Below are positions 25,677 through 34,176 of a stretch of 64,000 bases of DNA, piece by piece (positions within the stretch are counted from its first letter, which is position 1; every line of letters begins with the position of its first letter). This stretch comes from Variovorax paradoxus (GTDB taxonomy: Bacteria > Pseudomonadota > Gammaproteobacteria > Burkholderiales > Burkholderiaceae_C). Both the position numbers and the translations under genes were made by a program. Where the stretch lies: assembly GCF_000834655.1 (NCBI RefSeq), contig NZ_JXQQ01000136.1, positions 1 through 64,000 on the forward strand. The letters run 5' to 3'. Below the pieces are notes generated by a model. The model did no database searches, was not told the DNA's origin, and was given only the letters and a program-made list of their open reading frames with translations.

Positions 25677-26651
25677 ATGCAGGCTAATCACCCTGATTTC
25701 ATGGTTTTCACCGGCAATGCCAATCCTGGCCTCGCCGCAGAAATCGCGCACAACCTCGGCACCTCGCTGGGCGCCGCACGCGTCGGTCGCTTCTCCGATG
25801 GAGAAGTCACTGTCGAAATCAACCAGAACGTCCGCGCACGCGATGTGTTCGTGGTGCAGTCCACCTGCGCTCCGACCAACGAAAACCTGATGGAACTGCT
25901 GATCATGGTCGACGCGCTCAAGCGCGCATCGGCCGAGCGGATCAGCGCCGTGATTCCCTACTTCGGCTATGCCCGCCAGGACCGCCGTCCGCGTTCGAGC
26001 CGCGTGCCGATCTCGGCCAAGGTCGTGGCCAACCTGCTGGAAACCGTCGGCGTCGAGCGCGTGCTCACGATGGACCTGCACGCCGACCAGATCCAGGGCT
26101 TCTTCGACATTCCCGTCGACAACATCTACGCCTCGCCCGTCCTCCTGGGCGACCTGCGCGCCAAGAACTACGAAGACCTGATCGTGGTCTCGCCCGACGT
26201 TGGCGGCGTGGTCCGCGCCCGCGCGCTGGCCAAGCAACTGAACTGCGACCTCGCCATCATCGACAAGCGCCGCCCGAAGGCGAACGTCAGCGAAGTCATG
26301 AACGTGATCGGCGAGATCGACGGCCGCAACTGCGTGATCATGGACGACATGATCGACACGGCCGGCACGCTGGTCAAAGCGGCCGAGGTGCTGAAAGAGC
26401 GCGGCGCCAAGAGCGTCTACGCCTACTGCACGCACCCGATCTTCTCGGGCCCGGCCATCGAACGCATCACCAAGGGCTCGGCCCTCGATGAAGTGGTCGT
26501 GACCAACACCATTCCCCTTTCCGATGCGGCCCTCGCATGCGGAAAGATCCGCCAGCTCTCCGTGGCACCGCTGATCGCCGAGACGATCCAGCGCATTGCC
26601 AAGGGCGAGTCGGTGATGAGTTTGTTCTCGGACCAGGACAACCTGTTCTGA
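25677..26651 (+). CDS. prs: Ribose-phosphate pyrophosphokinase
   Basis: A 324-residue PRPP synthase, which makes phosphoribosyl pyrophosphate from ribose 5-phosphate and ATP for nucleotide, histidine and NAD synthesis. MVFTGNANPGLA near the start, RPRSSRVPISAKVVANLLE (ATP/flexible loop), VVSPDVGGVVRARALAK and the PRPP-binding VIMDDMIDTAGTLVKAA are diagnostic. ATG 25677 is chosen on family length; the longer upstream frame would reach into the terminator region. Met at the MVFTGN position is a possible alternative start. A terminator-like hairpin follows before rplY. Confidence 0.97.
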   Translation: MQANHPDFMVFTGNANPGLAAEIAHNLGTSLGAARVGRFSDGEVTVEINQNVRARDVFVVQSTCAPTNENLMELLIMVDALKRASAERISAVIPYFGYARQDRRPRSSRVPISAKVVANLLETVGVERVLTMDLHADQIQGFFDIPVDNIYASPVLLGDLRAKNYEDLIVVSPDVGGVVRARALAKQLNCDLAIIDKRRPKANVSEVMNVIGEIDGRNCVIMDDMIDTAGTLVKAAEVLKERGAKSVYAYCTHPIFSGPAIERITKGSALDEVVVTNTIPLSDAALACGKIRQLSVAPLIAETIQRIAKGESVMSLFSDQDNLF

Positions 26652-26669
26652 CCTGAGAGCCAAAGAGCG

Positions 26670-26694
26670 GGCTTCTTCTCGAAGAAGCCTTTTT
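26670..26694 (+). terminator. Hairpin with T-run between prs and rplY
   Basis: GGCTTCTTC and GAAGAAGCC are a perfect 9-bp stem closed by only two bases (so about four are effectively unpaired), followed by five T. It can end prs transcription or act as an attenuator in the rplY leader, since rplY starts 46 bp later in the same direction. Confidence 0.75.
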
Positions 26695-26700
26695 GAACCG

Positions 26701-26725
26701 GAGTCGCACTGGTCGCGGTGGACTC
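26701..26725 (+). promoter_or_regulatory. Imperfect hairpin in the rplY leader
   Basis: GAGTC-G-CAC and GTG-GACTC can pair around an eight-base loop, ending about 5 bases before the AGGAG of rplY. Ribosomal protein L25 leaders are known to be autoregulated in enterobacteria; whether this stem is such a site is inference only. Confidence 0.3.
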
Positions 26726-26740
26726 TCACAGGAGCTAGTT

Positions 26741-27409
26741 ATGAAATTCGTCGCTTTTGAGCGCGCCAAGCAGGGCACGGGTGCGAGCCGCCGTCTCCGC
26801 ATCTCGGGCAAGACGCCCGGTATCGTCTACGGTGGTGAAGGCCAGCCCCAGCTGATCGAAATCGATCACAACGCGCTGTGGCACGCCCTCAAGAAGGAAG
26901 CCTTCCACTCGTCGATCCTGGAAATGGAACTCGGCGGCGCCACCAGCAAGGTGCTGCTGCGCGACGTGCAGTACCACCCGTTCCGCCAGCTGGTGCAACA
27001 CATCGACTTCCAGCGCGTGGATGCCAAGACCCGCCTGCACATGAAGGTGCCGCTCCACTTCAAGGGTGAAGAAGAGTCCGAAGCCGTCAAGACCGCGCAC
27101 AACCTGGTGAACCACGTGATCACCGAGCTGGAAATCAGCTGCCTGCCGTCCGACCTGCCCGAGTTCATCGAAGTGGACCTCTCCGGTCTCACGAAGAACG
27201 CCACGCTGCACGTCAACGACATCAAGCTGCCCAAGGGCGTGAAGTTCGTGAGCCACGGCAAGACGAACCCCGTCATCGTGTCGGCCGTGCCGCCGCTGGT
27301 CGCCGAAGAGCCGGCACCTGCCGCCGAAGGCGCGGCTGCTGAAGGCGCCGCACCGGCTGCCGGTGGCAAGCCTGCCGCCAAGACGGCCAAGCCTGCTGCC
27401 AAGAAGTAA
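26741..27409 (+). CDS. rplY: Ribosomal protein bL25 (Ctc form, with C-terminal domain)
   Basis: A 222-residue L25/Ctc protein of the large ribosomal subunit that binds 5S rRNA. The N-terminal L25 domain (AFERAKQGTGASRRLRISGK, then PGIVYGGEGQPQLIEIDHNA) is followed by the TL5/Ctc beta domain (PVIVSAVPP at its end) and an Ala/Pro/Lys-rich tail of about 35 residues, common in betaproteobacteria. AGGAG lies 6 bases before ATG 26741; the longer frame starts inside the upstream hairpin. A bidirectional terminator follows. Confidence 0.96.
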   Translation: MKFVAFERAKQGTGASRRLRISGKTPGIVYGGEGQPQLIEIDHNALWHALKKEAFHSSILEMELGGATSKVLLRDVQYHPFRQLVQHIDFQRVDAKTRLHMKVPLHFKGEEESEAVKTAHNLVNHVITELEISCLPSDLPEFIEVDLSGLTKNATLHVNDIKLPKGVKFVSHGKTNPVIVSAVPPLVAEEPAPAAEGAAAEGAAPAAGGKPAAKTAKPAAKK

Positions 27410-27449
27410 TTCGATTCTTCTCGCGGACGGCTCGCCGAGCCGCCAAAAA

Positions 27450-27478
27450 AACGCCCACTCATCGAGTGGGCGTTTTTT
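27450..27478. terminator. Bidirectional terminator between rplY and convergent lipoprotein gene
   Basis: AACGCCCACTC-AT-CGAGTGGGCGTT-like stem (11 bp or more) is flanked by a run of A on the left and T on the right, so it can terminate both rplY and the minus-strand gene that ends at 27491. Confidence 0.92.
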
Positions 27479-27490
27479 CTTGTGCGCCCG

Positions 27491-28075
27491 TCAGGGCTTG
27501 ACGGCTGACTTGAATGCCTCGTCCTTGAGCAGGCGCTCCACCAAGCGGCGATAGAGCGCCGTGTAGTGGTTGACCGCCGCCGGAATCGCAATGGCGCCGA
27601 CGAAGGACGACTCCCAGCTGTCGTTCTCGACGAGTTCCTTGTCGTAAAGCGTGTTGCCGCCCTTGCTGACCTTGAAGCGCGCGCCCAGGGTTGCGGTTCC
27701 CTGCGACGCCCCGGCCTCGACCGTGCTCTTCGTCAGTTGCCCGCCGATGACCGTGCCGCTCTTGGGCTCGAGCAGTCCCGCACTGCGAAGTTCGACGCTC
27801 AGGGCCTCCTGGAGGTACTTGGAAAACGAGCTGTCGTACGGCGAAAAGAAGGTGTTGCTGCGAATGCTCAGCGCCTGATCGACGCTCTTCGGCACGCCCG
27901 CGGCGGGCGTGAAGGTCTCCACGGCGACGGGGCCGATGCCTGAAGACTTCGCCAGCTGGACGTTCTCGATGCTCGCCGACGGCGGCGCAAGCTTGACCTG
28001 CGCGCATCCGGTCAAGAGCGCAAAACCGGCTGCGGCAACGACAAGCACGAGCCCGCGAATTTTTGACAACGCCAT
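27491..28075 (-). CDS. Putative lipoprotein of unknown function
   Basis: A 194-residue protein with a clear lipoprotein signal (LVLVVAAAGFALLTGC). The mature part has an N-terminal strand-rich half and a C-terminal YTALYRRLVERLLKDEAFK helix. The layout (short lipoprotein, alternating strands, SVELRSAGLL, then TVIGGQLTKSTVE) recalls YajG-like or CsgG-associated lipoproteins, but I do not recognise the family. It lies 19 bp after the next lipoprotein gene in the same direction, and the pair share a general plan, so they may work together in the envelope. Confidence 0.7.
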   Translation of the reverse strand: MALSKIRGLVLVVAAAGFALLTGCAQVKLAPPSASIENVQLAKSSGIGPVAVETFTPAAGVPKSVDQALSIRSNTFFSPYDSSFSKYLQEALSVELRSAGLLEPKSGTVIGGQLTKSTVEAGASQGTATLGARFKVSKGGNTLYDKELVENDSWESSFVGAIAIPAAVNHYTALYRRLVERLLKDEAFKSAVKP

Positions 28076-28094
28076 GGTCTGTGCTTCCTCTTGT

Positions 28095-28721
28095 TCAATT
28101 GAATGCGGGGTCGTGCGAAAGGTCGTTCAGCGCATTGCCGACGATCTGCCTCACCATGGTGTTCACGGCCTCGTTGATGTCTTTGGCCTTGGTGGAGTTG
28201 CCGGGTGTCGCGGCCGCCCCCATCGTCGTGTGAATGGCGTGGCGCACGACCTTGACTACCGGCTTCTTGCCGGGCGCGACGTAGTTCACCGTGCAGATGT
28301 AGCCGTCGGACACTTGAGAGCCGGCGAGTCCGAAAGTCAGACCCGTCGCGAATCCCTTGCTGAAAGCGTCATCCGACATGGGCACGTTGTTGAGCTTGAT
28401 GCCGAGAAGCGCACCGCTTGCCGCAGGCTTTTCGTCTGTCGCCGAGAACAGCCCGCTGGCTCGCACCTGCTCGACCACCTGCTTCTTCAATGCATCCGTT
28501 GCGCGTGTATTGGAAACACCCTTGGTTTCGAACTCGAAAAGAACCTGCACCGGGGCGGGTGCCGCAGGCTTCTTGAACATCGACGCGTTGACTTCCTTCG
28601 TGGCTCCGTCGATGTAGTGGCTTGCACAGCCGGCCATCACCATTGCCGCCAAGCCCATCGCCGCTATACCCAGCGCGCGCGTCCAACGACGGCGCAGAGG
28701 CACCGTGAGCTCAATTGACAT
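28095..28721 (-). CDS. Putative lipoprotein of unknown function
   Basis: A 208-residue lipoprotein (signal ALGIAAMGLAAMVMAGC). The mature part begins with an Ala/Pro-rich segment, then VQVLFEFETKGVSNTRATDA, VEQVRASGLF and a Gly-rich GFATGLTFGLAGSQVSD. ATG 28721 is preceded by a strong GGGAGGA ribosome site, which rules out the longer frame from 28751. It heads a two-gene unit with the lipoprotein at 27491 and is divergent from pth. No function is assigned. Confidence 0.72.
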   Translation of the reverse strand: MSIELTVPLRRRWTRALGIAAMGLAAMVMAGCASHYIDGATKEVNASMFKKPAAPAPVQVLFEFETKGVSNTRATDALKKQVVEQVRASGLFSATDEKPAASGALLGIKLNNVPMSDDAFSKGFATGLTFGLAGSQVSDGYICTVNYVAPGKKPVVKVVRHAIHTTMGAAATPGNSTKAKDINEAVNTMVRQIVGNALNDLSHDPAFN

Positions 28722-28869
28722 GATTTTTTCCTCCCGGATCGGGTTTGCCATTGCTGTAGTTAATGCCGTACTTATTCACACATTGCGTTGCGATAAGTGC
28801 TCATAAGCGTATCAGAATGAGGCTAGACAGCCGATTCGAGCAGTGCGGTCGGCGCGGATAATTCCCCTC

Positions 28870-29502
28870 ATGATCAAGTTGTTCGTCGGCGTCGGAAATC
28901 CGGGCCCTGAGTACGAAGCCACGCGCCACAACGCGGGCTTCTGGTGGATCGACGCTCTTGCGCGCGACTGGAAACTCAACCTCGTGCCCGAGCGCGGCTA
29001 CCACGGCCTCGCGGCGCGCGCCAGCATCGGCGGCCAGAGCGTCTGGCTGCTGGAGCCACAGACCTTCATGAACCTCTCGGGCAAGTCGGTGGCCGCGCTC
29101 GCGCGCTTCTTCAAGATCGCCCCCGAGGAAATCCTCGTGGTGCACGACGAGCTCGACGTGGTGCCCGGCCAGGCCAAGCTCAAGTTCGGCGGCAGCCATG
29201 CGGGCCACAACGGCCTGCGCGACATCCATGCGCAGCTGGGCACCGGCGACTACTGGCGGCTGCGCCTGGGCATCGGGCATCCCGGCGTGAAGTCGGAGGT
29301 CGTCAACTGGGTGCTCAAGAAGCCGCTGAAGGAACAACGTGAGCTGATCGAGGACGCCATCGTCCGCACGCTGCATGCCGCACCCGCGCTCGTGGCCGGC
29401 GAGATGGAGAAAGCGACCATGCAGATTCACACGAGCAAACCGCCCCGGCCCAAACCACCGCGGCGGGAGCCCGGCGAAGGGGGCACGCCTGCCGCCACCT
29501 AG
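28870..29502 (+). CDS. pth: Peptidyl-tRNA hydrolase
   Basis: A 210-residue Pth that recycles tRNA from stalled peptidyl-tRNA. KLFVGVGNPGPEYEATRHNAG contains the catalytic His and the Asn of the active site. PQTFMNLSGKSV and the helix GHNGLRDIHAQLGT follow. A Pro/Arg-rich tail of about 20 residues is an extension beyond the E. coli length (194). ATG 28870 gives the standard N-terminus. In many relatives pth follows rplY directly; here two minus-strand lipoprotein genes lie between. Confidence 0.96.
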   Translation: MIKLFVGVGNPGPEYEATRHNAGFWWIDALARDWKLNLVPERGYHGLAARASIGGQSVWLLEPQTFMNLSGKSVAALARFFKIAPEEILVVHDELDVVPGQAKLKFGGSHAGHNGLRDIHAQLGTGDYWRLRLGIGHPGVKSEVVNWVLKKPLKEQRELIEDAIVRTLHAAPALVAGEMEKATMQIHTSKPPRPKPPRREPGEGGTPAAT

Positions 29503-29538
29503 CCGGCAACCGGAGCGCAGGAGGGAGAGAAATAAAAA

Positions 29539-30042
29539 ATGACTACGAGAAGAAGAGAAAAGAGAGTGAGGAAGTTCGGGCTGGCTATATTTTTCATAGC
29601 AACCTGCGCCTATTCCAATGGCGTGGCGGCCCAGGATTCTGCAAAGACCTGGCGATGCGGAAGCACCTACTCCGACCGCCCCTGCGAAGGCGGCAAGACG
29701 GTGAAGGTCGACGACCCGCGCAGCCATGAAGACCGGCGCGCGGCCGAAGCCGGTGCAAAGAGCAACAGCACACAGGCCGACAAGCTGGAGCGCTCTCGCC
29801 TCTCGCTGGAAAAGGCGGCCTACGACCGCGATCGGCAGGCGGCGCGGGAAGCAAGGAGCGCCGCAATGGCCGAAAGGCGCATGGCCCTGTCCGAGCAGCA
29901 GGCTCGCGAGCGCGCCACCAAGGCGGCCGGCGATCCACGCAAATCCACCATGAGCTTCAGCAGCGGCGGATCGGGCAAGTCGGCCGGCGACGCCCCGGCA
30001 AAGCAAAAGAAGCGGAAGTCCCGCGACTCAGACGCCGGCTGA
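29539..30042 (+). CDS. Exported DUF4124-type basic protein
   Basis: A 167-residue protein with a signal peptide (LAIFFIATCAYSNGVAA) and then TWRCGSTYSDRPCEGGKTV, the short Cys-containing unit (DUF4124) found in many betaproteobacterial envelope proteins. The remainder is highly charged and helical, rich in Ala, Arg and Lys, suggesting a coiled coil, and ends in a Ser/Lys-rich tail. Role unknown. Its end overlaps the convergent ferredoxin gene by 15 bp. A GGAGGGAGAG ribosome site precedes the ATG. Confidence 0.75.
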   Translation: MTTRRREKRVRKFGLAIFFIATCAYSNGVAAQDSAKTWRCGSTYSDRPCEGGKTVKVDDPRSHEDRRAAEAGAKSNSTQADKLERSRLSLEKAAYDRDRQAAREARSAAMAERRMALSEQQARERATKAAGDPRKSTMSFSSGGSGKSAGDAPAKQKKRKSRDSDAG

Positions 30043-30315
30043 AGAGGCGGGCGACACCGCCGTCACCTTGATCGCCGTGAGGCGCTGGTACTTCTGCATC
30101 AGCGTCTCGCGGCTTTCCACGTGTTCGGGATTCAGGGGAATGCACGCCACCGGGCAGATCTGCACGCACTGCGGCTCATCGAAGTGGCCGACGCACTCGG
30201 TGCACTTGTGCGGATCGATTTCGTAGTACTCCGCGCCCATGTAGATCGCATCGTTCGGGCACTCGGGCTCGCAGACATCGCAGTTGATGCATTCGTCGGT
30301 GATCATGAGGGCCAT
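30028..30315 (-). CDS. Ferredoxin with two [4Fe-4S] clusters (YfhL family)
   Basis: A 95-residue electron carrier. Cluster I ligands are in ECINCDVCEPECPNDAI and cluster II in CTECVGHFDEPQCVQICPVACI, where the C-x2-C spacing to the third Cys is widened by eight residues, as in the YfhL/FdxN-like ferredoxins. About 30 residues follow the clusters. The start is uncertain: ATG 30315 gives MALMITDEC, while ATG 30306 has GGGGG better spaced upstream. It is divergent from the peptide ABC operon and no partner enzyme is adjacent. Confidence 0.93.
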   Translation of the reverse strand: MALMITDECINCDVCEPECPNDAIYMGAEYYEIDPHKCTECVGHFDEPQCVQICPVACIPLNPEHVESRETLMQKYQRLTAIKVTAVSPASSAGV

Positions 30316-30418
30316 CCCCCGATTATCGGCGGACCGGGCCGCCGGGCCAGCCGTGAATGACAAAGGCCACATCAGCGGCACACTTGTTGCACCAGTCAGT
30401 TATGCTGCGCCCCGCCCC

Positions 30419-31369
30419 ATGAGTCTGTTTCTATTCAAGCGCCTCGCCACGCTGATCGGCACCTTGATCGGCGCTTCGGTCATCGTCTTCCTCGTCCTGG
30501 AGATCCTGCCCGGCAACGCCGCGCAGATGCTCATGGGCCCCGACGCGTCGCCCGATGCCGTCGCGGCGCTGGCCACCAAGCTGGGCCTGGACCAGCCCGC
30601 GTGGACGCGCTACTGGCACTGGATCGGGGGCCTGCTCACTGGCAACCTCGGCGACAGCTATGCGTACAGCTCGCCGGTGCTCGACCTCATCCTCGAACGC
30701 CTCGCCCTCACCGTGCCGCTCGCGCTGCTGGCGATGGCCTTCACCGTGGTGATCGCGCTGCTGGTGGGCGTCACCGCCGCCGCGCGACACAACAAGCTCG
30801 GAGACGTCGGCCTCATGGGCATGGCGCAGGTCGGCATCGCGATCCCGAATTTCTGGTTCGCGATCATGCTGATCCTGGTGTTCTCGGTGCAGCTGCAATG
30901 GTTCTCCGCCGGCGGCTTCGAGGGCTGGGGCGAAGGGATCTTCGCGGGCTTCAAATCGTTGCTGCTGCCCGCGCTGTCGCTGGCGGTGGTGCAGGCGGCG
31001 ATCCTCGCGCGCATCACGCGCTCGGCCGTGCTCGAGGTGATGCGCGAAGACTTCGTTCGCACCGCCCGCGCCAAGGGCGTGTCGCAGCGCATGGTGCTGT
31101 GGACCCACGTGCTGCGCAACGCGATGATCCCGGTCATCACGGTGATGGGCATGCAGTTTTCCGAGTTGCTCGCCGGCACCATCGTGGTGGAGAACGTTTT
31201 CTATCTCCCGGGCCTGGGCCGCCTCATCTTCCAGGCCATCAGCAACCGCGACCTCATCGTGGTGCGCAACTGCGTGATGCTGCTCGCGGCGCTCGTGGTC
31301 ATCGTGAACTTCGTGGTCGACGTGCTCTATGCCGTGATCGATCCGCGCATCAAGGCGAGCGACATATGA
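30419..31369 (+). CDS. Peptide/nickel ABC transporter permease, DppB type
   Basis: A 316-residue inner-membrane permease with six predicted segments, the first at residues about 9-30 (LIGTLIGASVIVFLVLEILPG). The N-terminal motif (GPDASPDAVAALATKLGLD, then YWHWIGGLLTGNLGDSY) is typical of the DppB/OppB/GsiC family. The EAA-like loop lies in EDFVRTARAKGVSQRMVLW. ATG 30419 gives the usual MSLFLFKRL start. Its stop overlaps the next permease by 4 bases. First gene of a seven-gene block running to 38807. Confidence 0.93.
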   Translation: MSLFLFKRLATLIGTLIGASVIVFLVLEILPGNAAQMLMGPDASPDAVAALATKLGLDQPAWTRYWHWIGGLLTGNLGDSYAYSSPVLDLILERLALTVPLALLAMAFTVVIALLVGVTAAARHNKLGDVGLMGMAQVGIAIPNFWFAIMLILVFSVQLQWFSAGGFEGWGEGIFAGFKSLLLPALSLAVVQAAILARITRSAVLEVMREDFVRTARAKGVSQRMVLWTHVLRNAMIPVITVMGMQFSELLAGTIVVENVFYLPGLGRLIFQAISNRDLIVVRNCVMLLAALVVIVNFVVDVLYAVIDPRIKASDI

Positions 31370-32244
31370 GCAGCACCGTCGTCGCTCCGAGCGCCGCCGC
31401 GCTCAAGGTGCCGGGCTTCTGGCGACGCGCACTGCACCACCGCAGCTTCGTCATCGGCGGCGTGCTGACGCTGCTGCTCCTGCTGGCCGCCGCCCTCTCC
31501 CTCGTCTGGACGCCCTGGTCGCCCTACGAGATGGACATGGCCAACAAGCTCAAGCCCCCGACCGGCTCGCACTGGCTGGGCACCGACACCTACGGACGCG
31601 ACGTGGCCTCGCTGCTGCTCGTAGGTGCACGCGCCTCCATCCTCGTGGGCGTGATCGCGGTCGGCATCGGCCTGGTCGTCGGCACCGCGCTCGGCCTGCT
31701 CGCGGCAGCGAAGCGCGGCTGGGTCGAGGAAGCCATCATGCGGCTCACCGACTTCTCGCTCGCCTTCCCCGCGATCCTCTCGGCGATCATGATGACGGCC
31801 GTGTTCGGTGCGGGCATCGTCAACGCCATCGTCGCGATCGGCATCTACAACATCCCCACCTTCGCGCGCATCACGCGTGCCTCGGCCAATGCCATCTGGT
31901 CGCGCGAGTACATCGCGGCCGCGCGCGCCTGCGGCAAGGGCGCGTTCTCGATCACCATGCAGCACGTGCTGCCGAACATTTCCGCCGTGCTGATCGTGCA
32001 GATCACGATCCGCTTCGCCATCGCGATCCTCGCCGAAGCCGCGCTTTCCTACCTCGGCCTCGGCACGCAGCCGCCACAGCCGTCGTGGGGCCGCATGCTG
32101 AGCGAAGCGCAGACGATGATGTTCCAGTCGCCCCTGCTTGCCGTGTTCCCCGGCATGGCCATCGCGCTGGCGGTGCTGGGCCTCAACCTCCTGGGCGACG
32201 GCCTGCGCGATCTGCTCGACCCGCGCCTCGCGCGCGCAAGGTAA
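31366..32244 (+). CDS. Peptide/nickel ABC transporter permease, DppC type
   Basis: A 292-residue partner permease with an N-terminal cytoplasmic extension (VPGFWRRALHHRSF), then the conserved LGTDTYGRDVASLLLVGAR and the EAA loop in REYIAAARACGKGAFSITMQ. GLGTQPPQPSWGRML is the family signature near the end. The ATGA overlap with the upstream permease indicates coupled translation; the ATPase gene begins 6 bp downstream. Confidence 0.93.
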   Translation: MSSTVVAPSAAALKVPGFWRRALHHRSFVIGGVLTLLLLLAAALSLVWTPWSPYEMDMANKLKPPTGSHWLGTDTYGRDVASLLLVGARASILVGVIAVGIGLVVGTALGLLAAAKRGWVEEAIMRLTDFSLAFPAILSAIMMTAVFGAGIVNAIVAIGIYNIPTFARITRASANAIWSREYIAAARACGKGAFSITMQHVLPNISAVLIVQITIRFAIAILAEAALSYLGLGTQPPQPSWGRMLSEAQTMMFQSPLLAVFPGMAIALAVLGLNLLGDGLRDLLDPRLARAR

Positions 32245-32250
32245 AGCGAC

Positions 32251-33240
32251 ATGCCCCTCCTCCAAGTCAAGGACCTGCACATCGAACTGCAAACGCAGCG
32301 CGGCCCGGCCGAGGCCGTGCGCGGCATCGACTTCACGCTGGAGCGCGGCGAAACGCTGGGCATCGTGGGCGAGTCGGGCTGCGGCAAGTCGATCACCGTG
32401 ATGTCGCTGATGGGCCTTTTGCCCTCGAACGCCAAGGTCACCGGCAGCATCCGCTTCGACGACACCGAGCTCGTCGGCCGCGACGAAAAGGACATGTGCC
32501 AGATCCGCGGCAACCGCATCGGCATGATCTTCCAGGAGCCGATGACGGCGCTCAACCCGGTGCACACCATCGTGCGCCAGGTCGGCGAGCCGCTGCGGCT
32601 GCATCGCGGCCTCTCGAAGGCCGAGACGCGCAAGGAGGTGCTGGCGCTGCTCGAGCGCGTGGGCATTCCGGATGCGGCCTCGCGGCTCGACGCGTACCCG
32701 CACCAGTTCTCGGGCGGCCAGCGGCAACGCATCGGCATCGCGATGGCGCTGGCCTGCGGCCCCGACCTGCTGATCGCCGACGAGCCGACCACCGCGCTCG
32801 ACGTCACGATCCAGAAGCAGATCCTCGAACTGATCCAGGGCCTGGTGCAAGAGCGCGGCATGGCGCTGATCCTGATTTCGCACGACCTGGGCGTGATCGC
32901 GCAGACCGTCTCGAAGATGCTCGTGATGTACGGCGGCAGCGTGGTCGAGAGCGGGCCGACCGAGGCCGTGTTCGCGCGCCGCGCGCATCCCTACACGCAG
33001 GGCCTCTTCGCCGCCCGCCCGGCGCTCGGTGCGCCGCGCGGCGTGCGCCTGGCCACCATCCGCGGCAGCGTGCCCGAGCTGGTCGACCTGCCCAAGGGCT
33101 GCCCGTTCGCGGGCCGCTGCAGCTACACGATCGACGCCTGCCAGACGACGCGGCCGCCGGCCACGATGCTGCCTCAGGACCACGCGGTGCGCTGCATCCG
33201 GCTGGAAGAAATCGCGACGAAGGTCGCCGTTGCCTCATGA
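32251..33240 (+). CDS. Peptide ABC transporter ATP-binding protein, DppD type
   Basis: A 329-residue ATPase. Walker A GESGCGKS is at 40-47, the Q-loop is in MIFQEPMTALNPV, the signature is FSGGQRQRIGIAMAL and Walker B is LLIADEPTTALDV. The C-terminal region with GCPFAGRCSYTIDACQ matches the oligopeptide/dipeptide transporter C-terminal domain, which in some relatives binds an iron-sulfur cluster. The stop overlaps the next ATPase by 4 bases. Confidence 0.93.
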   Translation: MPLLQVKDLHIELQTQRGPAEAVRGIDFTLERGETLGIVGESGCGKSITVMSLMGLLPSNAKVTGSIRFDDTELVGRDEKDMCQIRGNRIGMIFQEPMTALNPVHTIVRQVGEPLRLHRGLSKAETRKEVLALLERVGIPDAASRLDAYPHQFSGGQRQRIGIAMALACGPDLLIADEPTTALDVTIQKQILELIQGLVQERGMALILISHDLGVIAQTVSKMLVMYGGSVVESGPTEAVFARRAHPYTQGLFAARPALGAPRGVRLATIRGSVPELVDLPKGCPFAGRCSYTIDACQTTRPPATMLPQDHAVRCIRLEEIATKVAVAS

Positions 33241-34067
33241 GTGAATCCGCCCTCGCCTCGCCGCTGCTGGAGGTGAACGACCTCGTGCGCCACTACGACC
33301 TGCCGCGCGAAAAGCTCTTCGGCCCGCCGCCGACCGTCAAGGCGCTCAACGGCGTGAGCTTCAAGGTCGAAGCCGGCCGCAGCCTCGGCATCGTCGGCGA
33401 ATCGGGTTCGGGCAAGTCGACCATCGCGCGCCTCGTGATGGCGCTCGATACGCCCACCTCGGGCAGCGTGAAGCTGCTCGGGCGCGACCTGCACACGCTG
33501 CCCAGGAGCGAACTGCGCACTGCGCGACGCGATTTCCAGATGGTCTTTCAAGATCCCTACGGTTCGCTCGACCCACGCCAGACCGTCGCACGCATCGTCG
33601 CCGAGCCGCTCGAAGCCTTGGCCGAAGTCTCGCGCAAGGAGCAGCGCGAGCGCGCCGCCGAATCGCTCGCAGCGGTGGGCCTTCGCACGACGGACATGGA
33701 CAAGTACCCGCACGAGTTCTCGGGCGGACAAAGACAGCGCATCGCGATCGCACGCGCGCTCATCACGCGCCCCAAGCTCATCGTCGCCGACGAGCCCGTC
33801 AGCGCGCTCGACGTGTCGGTGCAGGCGCAGGTGCTCAACCTCATGCAGGACCTGCAGCAGCAGTTCGGCGTGAGCTACCTGCTCATCAGCCACGACCTCG
33901 CGGTGGTCAACCACCTGTGCGACGACGTGTGCGTGGTGTGGAAAGGCCTGATCGTCGAGCAAGGTCCGCCGGGCGAGCTGTTCCGCAACGCGCAGCACCC
34001 GTACACGCGCACGCTCCTCGACGCGGTACCGCGCACGCCCACCGGCGGCACCTTGCTCGCGGCCTGA
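33237..34067 (+). CDS. Peptide ABC transporter ATP-binding protein, DppF type
   Basis: A 276-residue second ATPase with Walker A GESGSGKS (54-61), Q-loop MVFQDPYGSLDPR, signature FSGGQRQRIAIARAL and Walker B LIVADEPVSALDV. It ends shortly after QHPYTRTLLDAVPRTP and lacks the Cys-rich C-terminal extension that the DppD-type partner carries, a frequent difference between the pair. The ATGA overlap shows coupling with the upstream ATPase. The binding-protein gene follows after 109 bp. Confidence 0.92.
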   Translation: MSESALASPLLEVNDLVRHYDLPREKLFGPPPTVKALNGVSFKVEAGRSLGIVGESGSGKSTIARLVMALDTPTSGSVKLLGRDLHTLPRSELRTARRDFQMVFQDPYGSLDPRQTVARIVAEPLEALAEVSRKEQRERAAESLAAVGLRTTDMDKYPHEFSGGQRQRIAIARALITRPKLIVADEPVSALDVSVQAQVLNLMQDLQQQFGVSYLLISHDLAVVNHLCDDVCVVWKGLIVEQGPPGELFRNAQHPYTRTLLDAVPRTPTGGTLLAA

Positions 34068-34176
34068 CACCGACGCGTCGCCCGTCCTTCGTAGGATGAG
34101 TGGGTCATAAGCATCTGGTTGCGCGACGCCCCGCGTCTCGCGGATGATGCTTGCCCCTTCCCGAGGACTCCGCTCC

